NCBI GenBank assembly: GCA_031551965.1
Contig: JAVBMW010000030.1
Span: 6,150 to 70,149, forward strand
From: CALVGQ01 sp031551965
Lineage (GTDB): Bacteria; Bacillota_I; Bacilli_A; Erysipelotrichales; Erysipelotrichaceae
Direction of reading: 5' to 3'
Length of the DNA stretch: 64,000 nt
Shown: positions 43,650-52,337 of the stretch, one piece after another
How positions within the stretch are numbered: position 1 is the first letter of the stretch
Layout of the letters: each line of letters opens with the position of its first letter
Translations under genes and position numbers: made by a program
Notes under the pieces: model-generated
Told to the model about the DNA's origin: nothing
Seen by the model: only the letters and a program-made list of their open reading frames with translations
Database searches by the model: none

Positions 43650-44020
43650 AACTCATCGCGCTCCAAAAGATTGCGTAATTGTTCAAGTTCATCTTTACTC
43701 AAACCACTATCACAAAGAGCTGTGGCAAAGAGCTGGATATTACCACTGCATAATTTATCTAAAAAACGTTTGCTTTGAGTTGCTAAGTAGTCACTACGAG
43801 AAACTAGTGGGGTGTAAATATTGTTCCTACCATCTTTTTCAACGGAAATAGCCTCTTTATCAGTTAGCCTGGAAAGTAGGGTCAAAAGAGTTGTAGTAGC
43901 CATTGGATATTTTTGTGTAATGATATTCTCGATATCTAGCCTTGAAACAGGGGGTTCTAAATCCCAAATTACTTGCATGACTTCTAGTTCGGCATCAGGG
44001 AGCTTACGATTAAATGACAT
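43646..44020 (-). CDS. blaI: BlaI/MecI-family transcriptional repressor
   Basis: Winged-helix repressor of 124 residues: LPDAELEVMQVIWDLEPPVSRLDIENII and TTTLLTLLSRLTDKEAISVEKDGRNNIYTPLV are the typical recognition-helix and wing segments. The start at 44020 (MSFNRKLPDAELEVM) is behind AGGTGAT; the longer frame to 44170 runs back through the operators and is not coding. It is expected to repress its own operon and be cleaved upon BlaR1 activation. Confidence 0.92.
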   Translation of the reverse strand: MSFNRKLPDAELEVMQVIWDLEPPVSRLDIENIITQKYPMATTTLLTLLSRLTDKEAISVEKDGRNNIYTPLVSRSDYLATQSKRFLDKLCSGNIQLFATALCDSGLSKDELEQLRNLLERDEL

Positions 44021-44031
44021 AGTATCACCTC

Positions 44032-44071
44032 TTCTACAAATGTAGTATATAACTATTCTACGGTTGTAGAA
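44032..44071. promoter_or_regulatory. Two BlaI-type operator dyads upstream of blaI
   Basis: TTCTACAAATGTAGTA (44032-44047) and TTCTACGGTTGTAGAA (44056-44071) both match the TACA...TGTA dyad of BlaI/MecI operators. The second is fully symmetric apart from G-T centre pairs. They lie just upstream of blaI. Confidence 0.8.
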
Positions 44072-44211
44072 GATCGTTGTCAATAGCAAATTTAAAAAAG
44101 TTGATTTGAGGTTCTCGTAATTACCTTTGCTTGAAAAAGGCATAAATACAAGCTTAAACAAGATTAACAAAATTTTGTCGTCAATGAAAATTGCCTTTCG
44201 TTGATTATGTT

Positions 44212-44238
44212 AAACTTGCAAATCGTTGCATTTGGTTT
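44212..44238. promoter_or_regulatory. Inverted repeat upstream of mtlA
   Basis: AAAC-TTG-CAAAT-CGTTGC-ATTTG-GTTT forms an imperfect dyad ~70 bases before mtlA, a plausible site for the MtlR activator encoded in the same operon. The match is by symmetry only. Confidence 0.35.
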
Positions 44239-44305
44239 AAAGTGGAATTAACAAAGGCAGGTGAAGAAAACACTTGCTAGATGACAAGAAAGAGGGGTTT
44301 ATTTT

Positions 44306-45682
44306 ATGTCAGAAACTAGTTTTAAAACATCTGTACAACGTGTAGGTCGTAGCCTAAGTGCAATGGTCATGCCAAATATTGGTGCATTCGTTGCATGGGG
44401 ATTGATCACTGCACTATTCATTGACACAGGTTGGTTACCAAATGCTGCTTTATCAAGCATGGTTGGTCCAATGCTTAGTTACTTGTTACCAATTTTAGTA
44501 GCTTATACTGCAGGGAAAAATGTAGCAGGAAAACGTGGAGCTCTTATTGCTGCAATCGCATCAATCGGGGTAATCGTTGGTACTACAATTCCAATGTTCC
44601 TAGGCGTTATGATCTTTGGTCCACTTGCAGCATTCGTTATTAAAAAATTCGATAAAGCTATCGAAGGTAAAGTACCACAAGGATTTGAAATGCTTGTTGA
44701 AAACTATTCAGTGGGAATTATCGGGATGTTACTAGCGATCCTTGGATACTTCTTTATCGGACCAGTTGTTGAAACAATTACAGGAGTTTTATCAGCAGGG
44801 GCAACAATTATTTACAACGCAGGATTCTTACCGCTAATTTCTATTTTCGTAGAACCAGCTAAAATTCTTTTCTTAAACAATGCGATCAATCATGGAATTA
44901 TGGGACCTCTTGGTCTAGAACAATCAGCACAACTTGGAAAATCAATCATGTTCTTGATTGAAACAAATCCAGGACCAGGACTTGGAATTATCTTAGCTTA
45001 TTGGATGTTTGGACGCGGTGATACAAAGAGTTCAGCTCCAGGAGCAGCAATCATCCACTTCTTTGGTGGTATCCATGAAATTTATTTCCCATATGTTATG
45101 ATGAATCCAGCTTTATTGCTTGCAGTTATCTGCGGTGGTATTACAGGTGTATTCACATTCTCACTTCTAGGTACAGGTCTAGTAGCATCACCGTCTCCAG
45201 GATCAATCTTTGCACTACTTGCAATGGCTCCTAAAGGCGAACAATTAAATGTTATTATTGGTGTTCTAGTTTCATGTGCAGTATCATTCTTAGTTGCATC
45301 TGTATTCGTTAAACGTGGTACAAAAAATGAAGCTACTCTAGAAGAAGCAAAAGCAGCAGTTACAAGCAGTAAAGCTCAAAGTAAAGGTTTATTGACTAAA
45401 GTTGACGGATTGATCGTATTTGCATGTGATGCAGGTATGGGATCAAGCGCTATGGGTGCAACATCTTTACGCAAAAAGCTTACTGCAGCTGGAATCGATG
45501 CTAAAGTCGTTCATAGTGCAGTTGATGAAATTCCAAGTGAAGCAACTTATGTATTAACTCAAAAAACACTTGCAGAACGTGCAAAATTAAAAGCACCTAA
45601 TGCATATCTCTATACAGTGGAAAACTTTATGGATAGTAAGAGTTATGATAAGTTTATTGAGGAATTGACTTCAAAACAATAG
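44306..45682 (+). CDS. mtlA: PTS mannitol-type transporter, IICB components
   Basis: Membrane permease that phosphorylates its hexitol during uptake. The IIC domain (residues ~1-340) shows the mannitol signatures MPNIGAFVAWG, NNAINHGIMGPLG, ETNPGPGLGIILAYW and GGIHEIYFPYVMM. After a linker (~345-370) the IIB domain has the phosphorylated cysteine in VFACDAGMGSSAMG (about base 45420). IIA is encoded separately by mtlF. The ribosome binding site is AAAGAGGGG. The 458-residue size is that of the IICB form. Confidence 0.93.
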   Translation: MSETSFKTSVQRVGRSLSAMVMPNIGAFVAWGLITALFIDTGWLPNAALSSMVGPMLSYLLPILVAYTAGKNVAGKRGALIAAIASIGVIVGTTIPMFLGVMIFGPLAAFVIKKFDKAIEGKVPQGFEMLVENYSVGIIGMLLAILGYFFIGPVVETITGVLSAGATIIYNAGFLPLISIFVEPAKILFLNNAINHGIMGPLGLEQSAQLGKSIMFLIETNPGPGLGIILAYWMFGRGDTKSSAPGAAIIHFFGGIHEIYFPYVMMNPALLLAVICGGITGVFTFSLLGTGLVASPSPGSIFALLAMAPKGEQLNVIIGVLVSCAVSFLVASVFVKRGTKNEATLEEAKAAVTSSKAQSKGLLTKVDGLIVFACDAGMGSSAMGATSLRKKLTAAGIDAKVVHSAVDEIPSEATYVLTQKTLAERAKLKAPNAYLYTVENFMDSKSYDKFIEELTSKQ

Positions 45683-45694
45683 CTAGCTATAGTA

Positions 45695-45717
45695 AAGAGA
45701 GGGGCATTCCCTCTCTT
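45695..45717 (+). other. Intercistronic hairpin between mtlA and mtlR
   Basis: AAGAGAGGG / CCCTCTCTT nine-pair stem without a U-run; a likely mRNA stabiliser or partial terminator reducing mtlR relative to mtlA. Confidence 0.45.
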
Positions 45718-45743
45718 AATCATATAAAAGTGAAGGTGATATT

Positions 45744-47774
45744 TTGAAACTAACGACAAGACAATGTGTAATATTAGAAAAAATCTTAAATACAGATGGG
45801 TTTATTACGCTTCAAAAACTCGCTGAACGATTAAATTTAAGTCCAAGGACAGTACAACGTGAAATAAATGAGATTAAAAACAATCTAAATATTGATAATT
45901 GGATCGAATCAAAAAGCTCAAGTGGAATACGTTTTTCTGGAACAGAAATGCAAAGAAAAGAAGTAGAAGATTTGTTGTCAAAATCAAAATTAACACATGA
46001 GTATTCTCAGAATGAAAGAATTACTGGAATCATATATTTTCTACTCGTTAATTATGAGCCTCAAAAGATTTTTACGATATCTAAAATGTTCAATGTTACG
46101 GAAGCAACGATTGGAACGGATTTGAATAAATGTGAAGAGTGGTTAAATTTAAACAATATAAAATTAATTCGTAGGCAAGGACTTGGTATATTTGTTGAAG
46201 CAGATGAATGGCAACGAAGAAGAGCACTGATGAGATTGTATTATTCTTCTCAAGATGATGCAGATAATTTATCTTCACATCATCAAATCACTACAATGCA
46301 AAATTTATTTGATGAAAAGACAACATCAGCTGCAAAGTTGGCTCTAGAAGAAGTTGATCAAGAAGAGAATTTTATCTTAAATGATCGAAGTCGATCGGCA
46401 TTGTTGCTGCATTTGATTATGATCGTTAAACGGGTAGAAAGTCATGCAAGTATCACTGATTATGATGTAGAAATTCCAATTGGTGATGATGTAGAACATT
46501 TATCTAACAAGCTCATAAAAAAAATTGAACGTTATTGTCAAATCGATATTCCTGAAACCGAAAAAGAATATTTAAAAGTTGTGTTGATCACTTTACAAGG
46601 ATTACGTGGTTTTAAAAGTGATGAGCGTCTTGAAAAAGCACAGATGATTGCTGATAATATATTGCTTATTGCAGAATCGAAAACTGGAGTAATCATTGAA
46701 AGAGAAAGCAGTTTCTATACAGCACTAGTAAATCATCTGTTACCTATGCTTGAAAGATTGAAAATTGGGGTTGTGATCCGAAATCCAATGTTGAATGAAA
46801 TAAAAGAACACTATCCTCAACTTTACGGCTTTGCCCAGATTTGTGCAGAATACATTGAACAGGAAACAGGATTCAAAGTTGCAGAAAGTGAAATAGGTTA
46901 CATTGCGATCCATTTAGGTGTAGCGCTTGAAGACAGTAAAAGTCAGGTAATTCGAAAATGTCGGGCAGTCGTATGTTGTCCAAGTGGAATGGTAACATCA
47001 CAACTTTTAGCATTACGTATCAATCGTGAATTTCCGGATATTGAAGTTGTTGATGTAATTTCAACAGCGAATATTGATAATTCAAGCTTTGAAAATGATA
47101 ATGTTGAAATGATCATTTCAACGGCACCTTTAAAAAATATTGATATACCCTGCGTAGTTGTTTCCCCATTCTTACATGATCATGAAAAAGATAAAGTTTG
47201 GGAAATAATAAAAGTTGTAAAATCAAAATTACCTAAACAGAATCAAGAAAACAAAATTGATGATTTCACTAATAATCTTCAAGATACAAAAGAAATCATT
47301 GAAGCGATCTTACAAATTCTGCGTAATTTCTTTGTACAAGAAAACGAAACAATGACAGTGTTAGATATTATTGATTCGGTTGCTGAAAGATTAAATCTTG
47401 AGGATGGACAAAAATCTCAATTAATTCAGGATATTGAGAAACGAGAAAAAATTGGAAGTACGATTACTGAAGATGGTAAGATCATGTTGTTGCATTGCCG
47501 GAGTGAAGCTGTAAACGAAGTTATCTTTGGGACACAAATCGTACTGGCAGGCCTAACTGTCAATGGACAAAAAAGAGAAGAATTAAAACTTGTGATCATC
47601 ATGCTTGCACCGCTAGTATGTAGTAAAAAGGCTTTGGAAACGATCAGTACTTTAAGCCAAGCAATTATCGAAGAAAATGATTTCGCTACTATTTTACGAA
47701 GCAAAGATCCACAAAAATGTTATGAAGCAGTCGAAAAAGAATTATCTGCTTTTTATCAAGTCACTAGAAAATAA
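45744..47774 (+). CDS. mtlR: MtlR-type BglG-family transcriptional activator
   Basis: Multidomain regulator of 676 residues controlled by PTS phosphorylation. In order: N-terminal DeoR/Mga-like helix-turn-helix domains (LQKLAERLNLSPRTVQREI, about residues 18-36), two PRD modules (~190-400) with histidines such as in AIHLGVAL, an IIB-like domain with the cysteine in VVCCPSGMVTSQLLAL (~410-425), and a C-terminal IIA-like domain with LLHCRSEAVNEVIFG. It is in the same operon as its transporter and likely activates the promoter before mtlA. Confidence 0.92.
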   Translation: MKLTTRQCVILEKILNTDGFITLQKLAERLNLSPRTVQREINEIKNNLNIDNWIESKSSSGIRFSGTEMQRKEVEDLLSKSKLTHEYSQNERITGIIYFLLVNYEPQKIFTISKMFNVTEATIGTDLNKCEEWLNLNNIKLIRRQGLGIFVEADEWQRRRALMRLYYSSQDDADNLSSHHQITTMQNLFDEKTTSAAKLALEEVDQEENFILNDRSRSALLLHLIMIVKRVESHASITDYDVEIPIGDDVEHLSNKLIKKIERYCQIDIPETEKEYLKVVLITLQGLRGFKSDERLEKAQMIADNILLIAESKTGVIIERESSFYTALVNHLLPMLERLKIGVVIRNPMLNEIKEHYPQLYGFAQICAEYIEQETGFKVAESEIGYIAIHLGVALEDSKSQVIRKCRAVVCCPSGMVTSQLLALRINREFPDIEVVDVISTANIDNSSFENDNVEMIISTAPLKNIDIPCVVVSPFLHDHEKDKVWEIIKVVKSKLPKQNQENKIDDFTNNLQDTKEIIEAILQILRNFFVQENETMTVLDIIDSVAERLNLEDGQKSQLIQDIEKREKIGSTITEDGKIMLLHCRSEAVNEVIFGTQIVLAGLTVNGQKREELKLVIIMLAPLVCSKKALETISTLSQAIIEENDFATILRSKDPQKCYEAVEKELSAFYQVTRK

Positions 47775-47785
47775 AGGAGAATTGT

Positions 47786-48262
47786 ATGTTTGGTTTTGAC
47801 AAAAAAGAAAAAGAATTATTCAATAGTTTAAGTTGCTTAACAATCGATGATATTCATATTGGACTTAGTGCAAAAGATAAAATTGAGGCTATCACGATGG
47901 CTGGAGAATTTCTGGTAAAACGGGGTAGTGTTACTGAAAGTTATATCGATGCGATGATGAAACGTGAAGATGCAATATCGACTTATATTGGTGAAGGAGT
48001 GGCGATTCCACATGGCATCGGTGATTCTAAAAAAGATATCCTTTCGACAGGACTTGTTGTTTTACAATTTCCACAAGGAGTACCTTTTGATGATAATATG
48101 GCTTATGTTGTGATCGGTATTGCAGCATTAAATCATGATCATTTACCAATTTTACAAGCCGTTGCCAGTGTGATGATGGAAGAAGACTTATTACAAACAT
48201 TGAAAACAACTTCAAGCCGAGAAGAAATTTACACTATTTTGACTTCTGAGGTAGAAGTATGA
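47786..48262 (+). CDS. mtlF: PTS mannitol-type IIA component
   Basis: Phosphocarrier of 158 residues that passes phosphate from HPr to IIB of MtlA. The active histidine lies in GVAIPHGIGDSKKDI (about base 47998), and DIHIGLSAKDKIEAITMAGEFLV is the usual N-terminal helix of the fructose/mannitol IIA fold. Its stop overlaps the kinase start by four bases, coupling uptake to the next metabolic enzyme. Confidence 0.92.
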   Translation: MFGFDKKEKELFNSLSCLTIDDIHIGLSAKDKIEAITMAGEFLVKRGSVTESYIDAMMKREDAISTYIGEGVAIPHGIGDSKKDILSTGLVVLQFPQGVPFDDNMAYVVIGIAALNHDHLPILQAVASVMMEEDLLQTLKTTSSREEIYTILTSEVEV

Positions 48263-49188
48263 TTTTTACAGTGACACTTAATCCAGCAATTGATAAAACA
48301 GCGAAAATCGATGGTTTTGCAGTTGATCAAGTCAACAAAATCAAGGAAATTCGACTTGATGCAGGTGGTAAAGGAATCAATGCTTCAAAAGTGATTCACA
48401 ATCTTGGTGGTAAAACAACAGCACTTGGATTTGTAGGAGGAGCGAATGGAGATTATATTGCCACTGCTTTAAAGAAAATTGGAATAGAAGAAAAATTAAT
48501 TAGGATCGATGGTGAAACCCGCTGCAATTTAAAAGTTGTTGATATTAAGAATAATACGTTTACTGATATCAATGAACCAGGTCCTGTAGTATCTAAACAC
48601 AATTTAGAAGTATTTGAATATGCGCTTTTCACAGGTGTTAAAGAAGGTGATATCGTTTTATTTGCAGGTGGATTACCACAAGGTGTAAATAATGATTATT
48701 ATGGTGATTTAACGAAAAAGTTAGTGAAACAAGGAGTATATGTTGCGGCTGACCTTGATGGTGATCGATTAAAGAATGTGATCGAACAAAAGCCATGGTT
48801 GATCAAACCCAATGATGTAGAACTTCAGGAACTATTAAATCTTGAAAATATCAAAATCGAAACATTAGCGAACGCTGCAAAACAAATATGTGCAGAAGGA
48901 ATTGAAAATGTGATCGTTTCTTTAGGAGCTCGTGGTGCCTTGTTTGTAAATAAAGAAGCATGTATCCATGTTTCTGGACCTAAAGTGAATGCGATCAGTA
49001 CAGTAGGAGCAGGGGATACAATAACCGCTTCCTATATTTATGCGATTGAAAAAGGATCAAATCAAATCGAGGCAGCAACTCTTGCGGTCGCTTCTGCAAC
49101 AGCAAAAGTCACAATGGAAGGAACTCAACCACCATTGTTGAGTGATATTGAACAGTTTATGAAATTAATAGAAGTAAAAAATATATAA
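48259..49188 (+). CDS. fruK: 1-Phosphofructokinase family kinase
   Basis: PfkB/ribokinase-fold kinase of 309 residues. It shows VTLNPAIDKTAKI, the glycine loop DAGGKGINASKV, NEPGPVV (typical of 1-phosphofructokinases), and the anion hole/catalytic base GAGDTITASYI (about base 49005). The best match is fructose 1-phosphate to fructose 1,6-bisphosphate, though tagatose 6-phosphate kinases are close relatives. It is unusual in a mannitol operon and occurs in the place expected for mtlD, with a SorE-like dehydrogenase next to it. Confidence 0.88.
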   Translation: MIFTVTLNPAIDKTAKIDGFAVDQVNKIKEIRLDAGGKGINASKVIHNLGGKTTALGFVGGANGDYIATALKKIGIEEKLIRIDGETRCNLKVVDIKNNTFTDINEPGPVVSKHNLEVFEYALFTGVKEGDIVLFAGGLPQGVNNDYYGDLTKKLVKQGVYVAADLDGDRLKNVIEQKPWLIKPNDVELQELLNLENIKIETLANAAKQICAEGIENVIVSLGARGALFVNKEACIHVSGPKVNAISTVGAGDTITASYIYAIEKGSNQIEAATLAVASATAKVTMEGTQPPLLSDIEQFMKLIEVKNI

Positions 49189-49201
49189 AGGAGAAAATTT
49201 T

Positions 49202-50452
49202 ATGATTACTAAAGCGGTTAGATTATATGGTGCAAATGATTTGCGTTTGGAAGAATTTGAGCTAGGTGAAATAAAAGATGATGAAATACTAGTAGAAGTA
49301 ATTTCTGATAGTGTTTGTATGTCAACTTACAAATGTGCAAGTTTAGGAGCTGAGCATAAACGTGTTCCTGATGATGTGAATGAGCATCCAACAATTATGG
49401 GTCACGAAATGGCTGGAAATATCATTCAGGTCGGGTCTAAATACAAAGGTCAATTCAAAGAAGGCGACAAATTTACTATCCAACCTGCGATCAACTATAA
49501 AGGTTCTATGGCATCACCTGGATATTCTTATGAACGATGTGGAGGAAATGCAACTTATTGTGTAATGCCTCCTGAAGTAATGGAAACTGGTAGCTTCTTA
49601 ACTTATCATGGCGATGCTTATTTCGAGGCATCACTTGCAGAGCCGATGTCTTGCAATATCGGTGCTTTTCATGCCAACTATCATACGAAAATGGGTGTCT
49701 ATCATCATGATATGGGAATAAAAAAAGATGGTAAATTAATTATTTTAGCCGGAGCCGGACCAATGGGAATGGGTGCTGTAGACTATGCGATCAGTGGGGA
49801 TTGTCATCCTTCAGTTGTGGTTGTAACTGATTTAGACGAAGAAAGACTTCAAAGAAGCCGCGATATTTTTAATGATAAAGCGAAAGAAAATGGAGTAGAA
49901 GTCCATTTTGTAAATACGGCTACAATGCAAAATCCTGCAGAGGAGTTAAAAAACATCGTTGGTGGCGGTTATGATGATGTCTTCGTGTTTACCCCTGTAA
50001 GTTCACTTATGACGTTAGCTAGTGAAATTGCAGGAAGAGATTGTTGCATCAATTATTTCGCTGGGCCAACAGATACTAAACTAACTGGACAGATCAATTG
50101 TTACGACTTGCATTATAATTCAACTCATGCAATGGGGACTACTGGCGGTAATACCGATGATATGCTTGAATCACTTGATTTATCTTCTAAAGGACTGATC
50201 AATCCAGCTGTTATGGTCACTCATATTGGAGGACTTGATAGTGCAGCAGAAACAATTCTAAATTTACCGAAAATCAGTGGTGGTAAAAAATTGATTTACA
50301 ATCACATTTCTATGCCACTTACTGCTATTGCTGACTTCCGTCAAAAAGCGACAGAAGATAAACGTTTTGAAAAACTTGCCAATATTTGTGATGCAAATCG
50401 TGGTTTATGGTGTAAAGAAGCAGAAGATTATTTGTTGGAAAATTGGAAATAA
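49202..50452 (+). CDS. Zinc-dependent medium-chain dehydrogenase, L-sorbose 1-phosphate reductase (SorE)-like
   Basis: MDR-family alcohol dehydrogenase of 416 residues. Zinc-site elements include the SVCMSTYKCA start of the catalytic domain and GHEMAGNIIQVG (about base 49400). The nucleotide-binding fold has LAGAGPMGMGAVDYAI (about 49748) and VTDLDEERLQRSRDIF. SorE interconverts L-sorbose 1-phosphate and glucitol 6-phosphate. In this operon the substrate is probably the hexitol phosphate made by MtlA, yielding a ketose 1-phosphate for FruK. The family assignment is from recall; the reaction is inference. Confidence 0.75.
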   Translation: MITKAVRLYGANDLRLEEFELGEIKDDEILVEVISDSVCMSTYKCASLGAEHKRVPDDVNEHPTIMGHEMAGNIIQVGSKYKGQFKEGDKFTIQPAINYKGSMASPGYSYERCGGNATYCVMPPEVMETGSFLTYHGDAYFEASLAEPMSCNIGAFHANYHTKMGVYHHDMGIKKDGKLIILAGAGPMGMGAVDYAISGDCHPSVVVVTDLDEERLQRSRDIFNDKAKENGVEVHFVNTATMQNPAEELKNIVGGGYDDVFVFTPVSSLMTLASEIAGRDCCINYFAGPTDTKLTGQINCYDLHYNSTHAMGTTGGNTDDMLESLDLSSKGLINPAVMVTHIGGLDSAAETILNLPKISGGKKLIYNHISMPLTAIADFRQKATEDKRFEKLANICDANRGLWCKEAEDYLLENWK

Positions 50453-50470
50453 AAGGATCAAAGAACTATA

Positions 50471-50504
50471 AAACTCTCAATTTTAAACTTTGAGAGTTTT
50501 TAAT
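50471..50504 (+). terminator. mtl operon terminator
   Basis: AAACTCTCAA / TTGAGAGTTT ten-pair stem, then TTTAATTTT, 18 bases after the dehydrogenase stop. Confidence 0.8.
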
Positions 50505-50591
50505 TTTAATCAACTTGTAAAAAAAGACCTATTTTATAGTTAAAAAATAACCAGTTTATGTTACAATATTGTATGAAGTTAGGTGAATAAA

Positions 50592-52337
50592 ATGGAAAAT
50601 ATCAAACAATTAATGGATCAATTAATGGTTTTAATATCACAAAAAGAAATTATGATTGGAATCATAATTTTTGTTGGGTTAATATTGGTTATGATTTTAA
50701 ATCGTCATTTTAAGAAAAGAAACTACAAAACTAAATTAGCTGATATAATTGTCCGCTATAATTCAGTGAAAAGTGTACCTTTATCTTTTAAATTGAATAA
50801 ATCAGTTGCGATTGCCCGTCTTGATGAAAAAGCCATGCAAGTCGTAACTCATATGAAAGACGATTATGATTTATGTCAATCAAATTTAAAAGAGATTTCT
50901 GTACTTTTAGCAGATTGTGAAGACCTTTTATCACTTGGAAAAAATAAATTAGTGAAAAATGCATTGATCGATTTAGATGCATTGGTTGAATTAGCTGAAA
51001 CTCAAGTTTCTGCATTGGATGAAGCATTTAACAGTGTACTTGAAAAAGAGAGCGCACAACGTACTGAAATTACACGATTAAAGGATGAGTTTAGAACATT
51101 AAAAAATAGTTTACAGGAAAGAAGTGCTCAACTTGCGTTTTGTTGGGATATGATTGAAGTTAAAATTTCACAGTGTGAAAGAAAATTTACTACATTTGAA
51201 GAATGGGTTTATGCTTCTGAATTTGATAAAGCAAATGAAGAATTAGGTTATGTACAAGAAAGTATTACTGAATTTTATATGATTCTTGATGACCTTCCAA
51301 AAATATTACAAGAAGTTCGAGGAGTGATTCCAAGTTTAATCGATGAATGCTCAGGATATTTCGCAAGAGAAAGCAAACGTGGAGTATATTTACATCATTT
51401 AGAAGTATATCGTAATTTAGAATTGATTGAAGATACGATCAAAGAAGACATTACTAATCTAAAGAATGGTAAGCTTGAAGGAATCAGTAGTCATTGTGAA
51501 GACTATAAAGTACGTTTGAGTCAATTAGAAAATCAAATTACACGTGAAAAAAATGCCTTTGATGAAATGGTAAGTTATTCAAATCGTGTGGAAGAAATTA
51601 TAGATGAATGCGAAGGAATTCAAAATTTTGTAGAGTCTTTTAATAAAGAATCAACGGTTCGTTTTGGATTTGATAAACTTGATAGCGTTACATTGAAAAG
51701 TAAACTTGCGGATCTAGTATTATTGAAGACAAAGATTTTTGAAATGATCGCAAATAAAACCGTTCCTGCAAGTACGATTTTGATTTCATTAAAAGAATTA
51801 GCTCAAGATCTTGAAGGTCTTAGTGTTGAATTTGATGCAATGAAAGAACAAATCAATAGTATTCGAAGTGATGAAGAAAGAGCTCAAAAACAATTATTGA
51901 AATTACAATTGATTTTAAATGAGATGAAAGTTAAAATTCGTAAGCATCGTTTACCAAGCATCTCCGCTTCTTATGAGGAAGATATGAATAAGGCTCAAGA
52001 TTATGTTAAATCAATTGAAGAGATATTGGATGAACCTCATTTGAATGTAGGTATGTTGAATACATTATTACAGGAAGCAATCGATTTTGTATATAAACTT
52101 TACAACAATGTTAATAATATTGTAGGTATGGCTACAATGATTGAAAATACAATAGTATTTGGGAATAAATATCGATCAACTTATCCCGATATTGATTCTG
52201 AACTTACTCGTGCTGAACTCTGTTACCGAAATGGTGAGTATACACAAGCATTAAAGATTGCGATAGCAACGATTGAAAAAATATTCCCACAAACTTATGA
52301 AACAATGATCAAGGAGAATGCTCAAAGTGCCACATAA
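50592..52337 (+). CDS. ezrA: Septation ring formation regulator EzrA
   Basis: Membrane-anchored spectrin-like protein that restrains FtsZ ring assembly. One N-terminal transmembrane helix (about residues 17-37; EIMIGIIIFVGLILVMIL) is followed by ~540 residues of heptad-rich helical repeats. The start ATG 50592 follows AGGTGA, with the GTG at 50583 inside that site. The ezrA-cysteine desulfurase-thiI order is a conserved Bacillota arrangement and supports the call. Confidence 0.88.
   Translation: MENIKQLMDQLMVLISQKEIMIGIIIFVGLILVMILNRHFKKRNYKTKLADIIVRYNSVKSVPLSFKLNKSVAIARLDEKAMQVVTHMKDDYDLCQSNLKEISVLLADCEDLLSLGKNKLVKNALIDLDALVELAETQVSALDEAFNSVLEKESAQRTEITRLKDEFRTLKNSLQERSAQLAFCWDMIEVKISQCERKFTTFEEWVYASEFDKANEELGYVQESITEFYMILDDLPKILQEVRGVIPSLIDECSGYFARESKRGVYLHHLEVYRNLELIEDTIKEDITNLKNGKLEGISSHCEDYKVRLSQLENQITREKNAFDEMVSYSNRVEEIIDECEGIQNFVESFNKESTVRFGFDKLDSVTLKSKLADLVLLKTKIFEMIANKTVPASTILISLKELAQDLEGLSVEFDAMKEQINSIRSDEERAQKQLLKLQLILNEMKVKIRKHRLPSISASYEEDMNKAQDYVKSIEEILDEPHLNVGMLNTLLQEAIDFVYKLYNNVNNIVGMATMIENTIVFGNKYRSTYPDIDSELTRAELCYRNGEYTQALKIAIATIEKIFPQTYETMIKENAQSAT

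Noticed and set aside
43646..44170. Extended BlaI frame beginning at 44170
   Set aside because: The extra 50 residues run through the operator dyads and are not protein-like for the family; the ATG at 44020 has the ribosome binding site.
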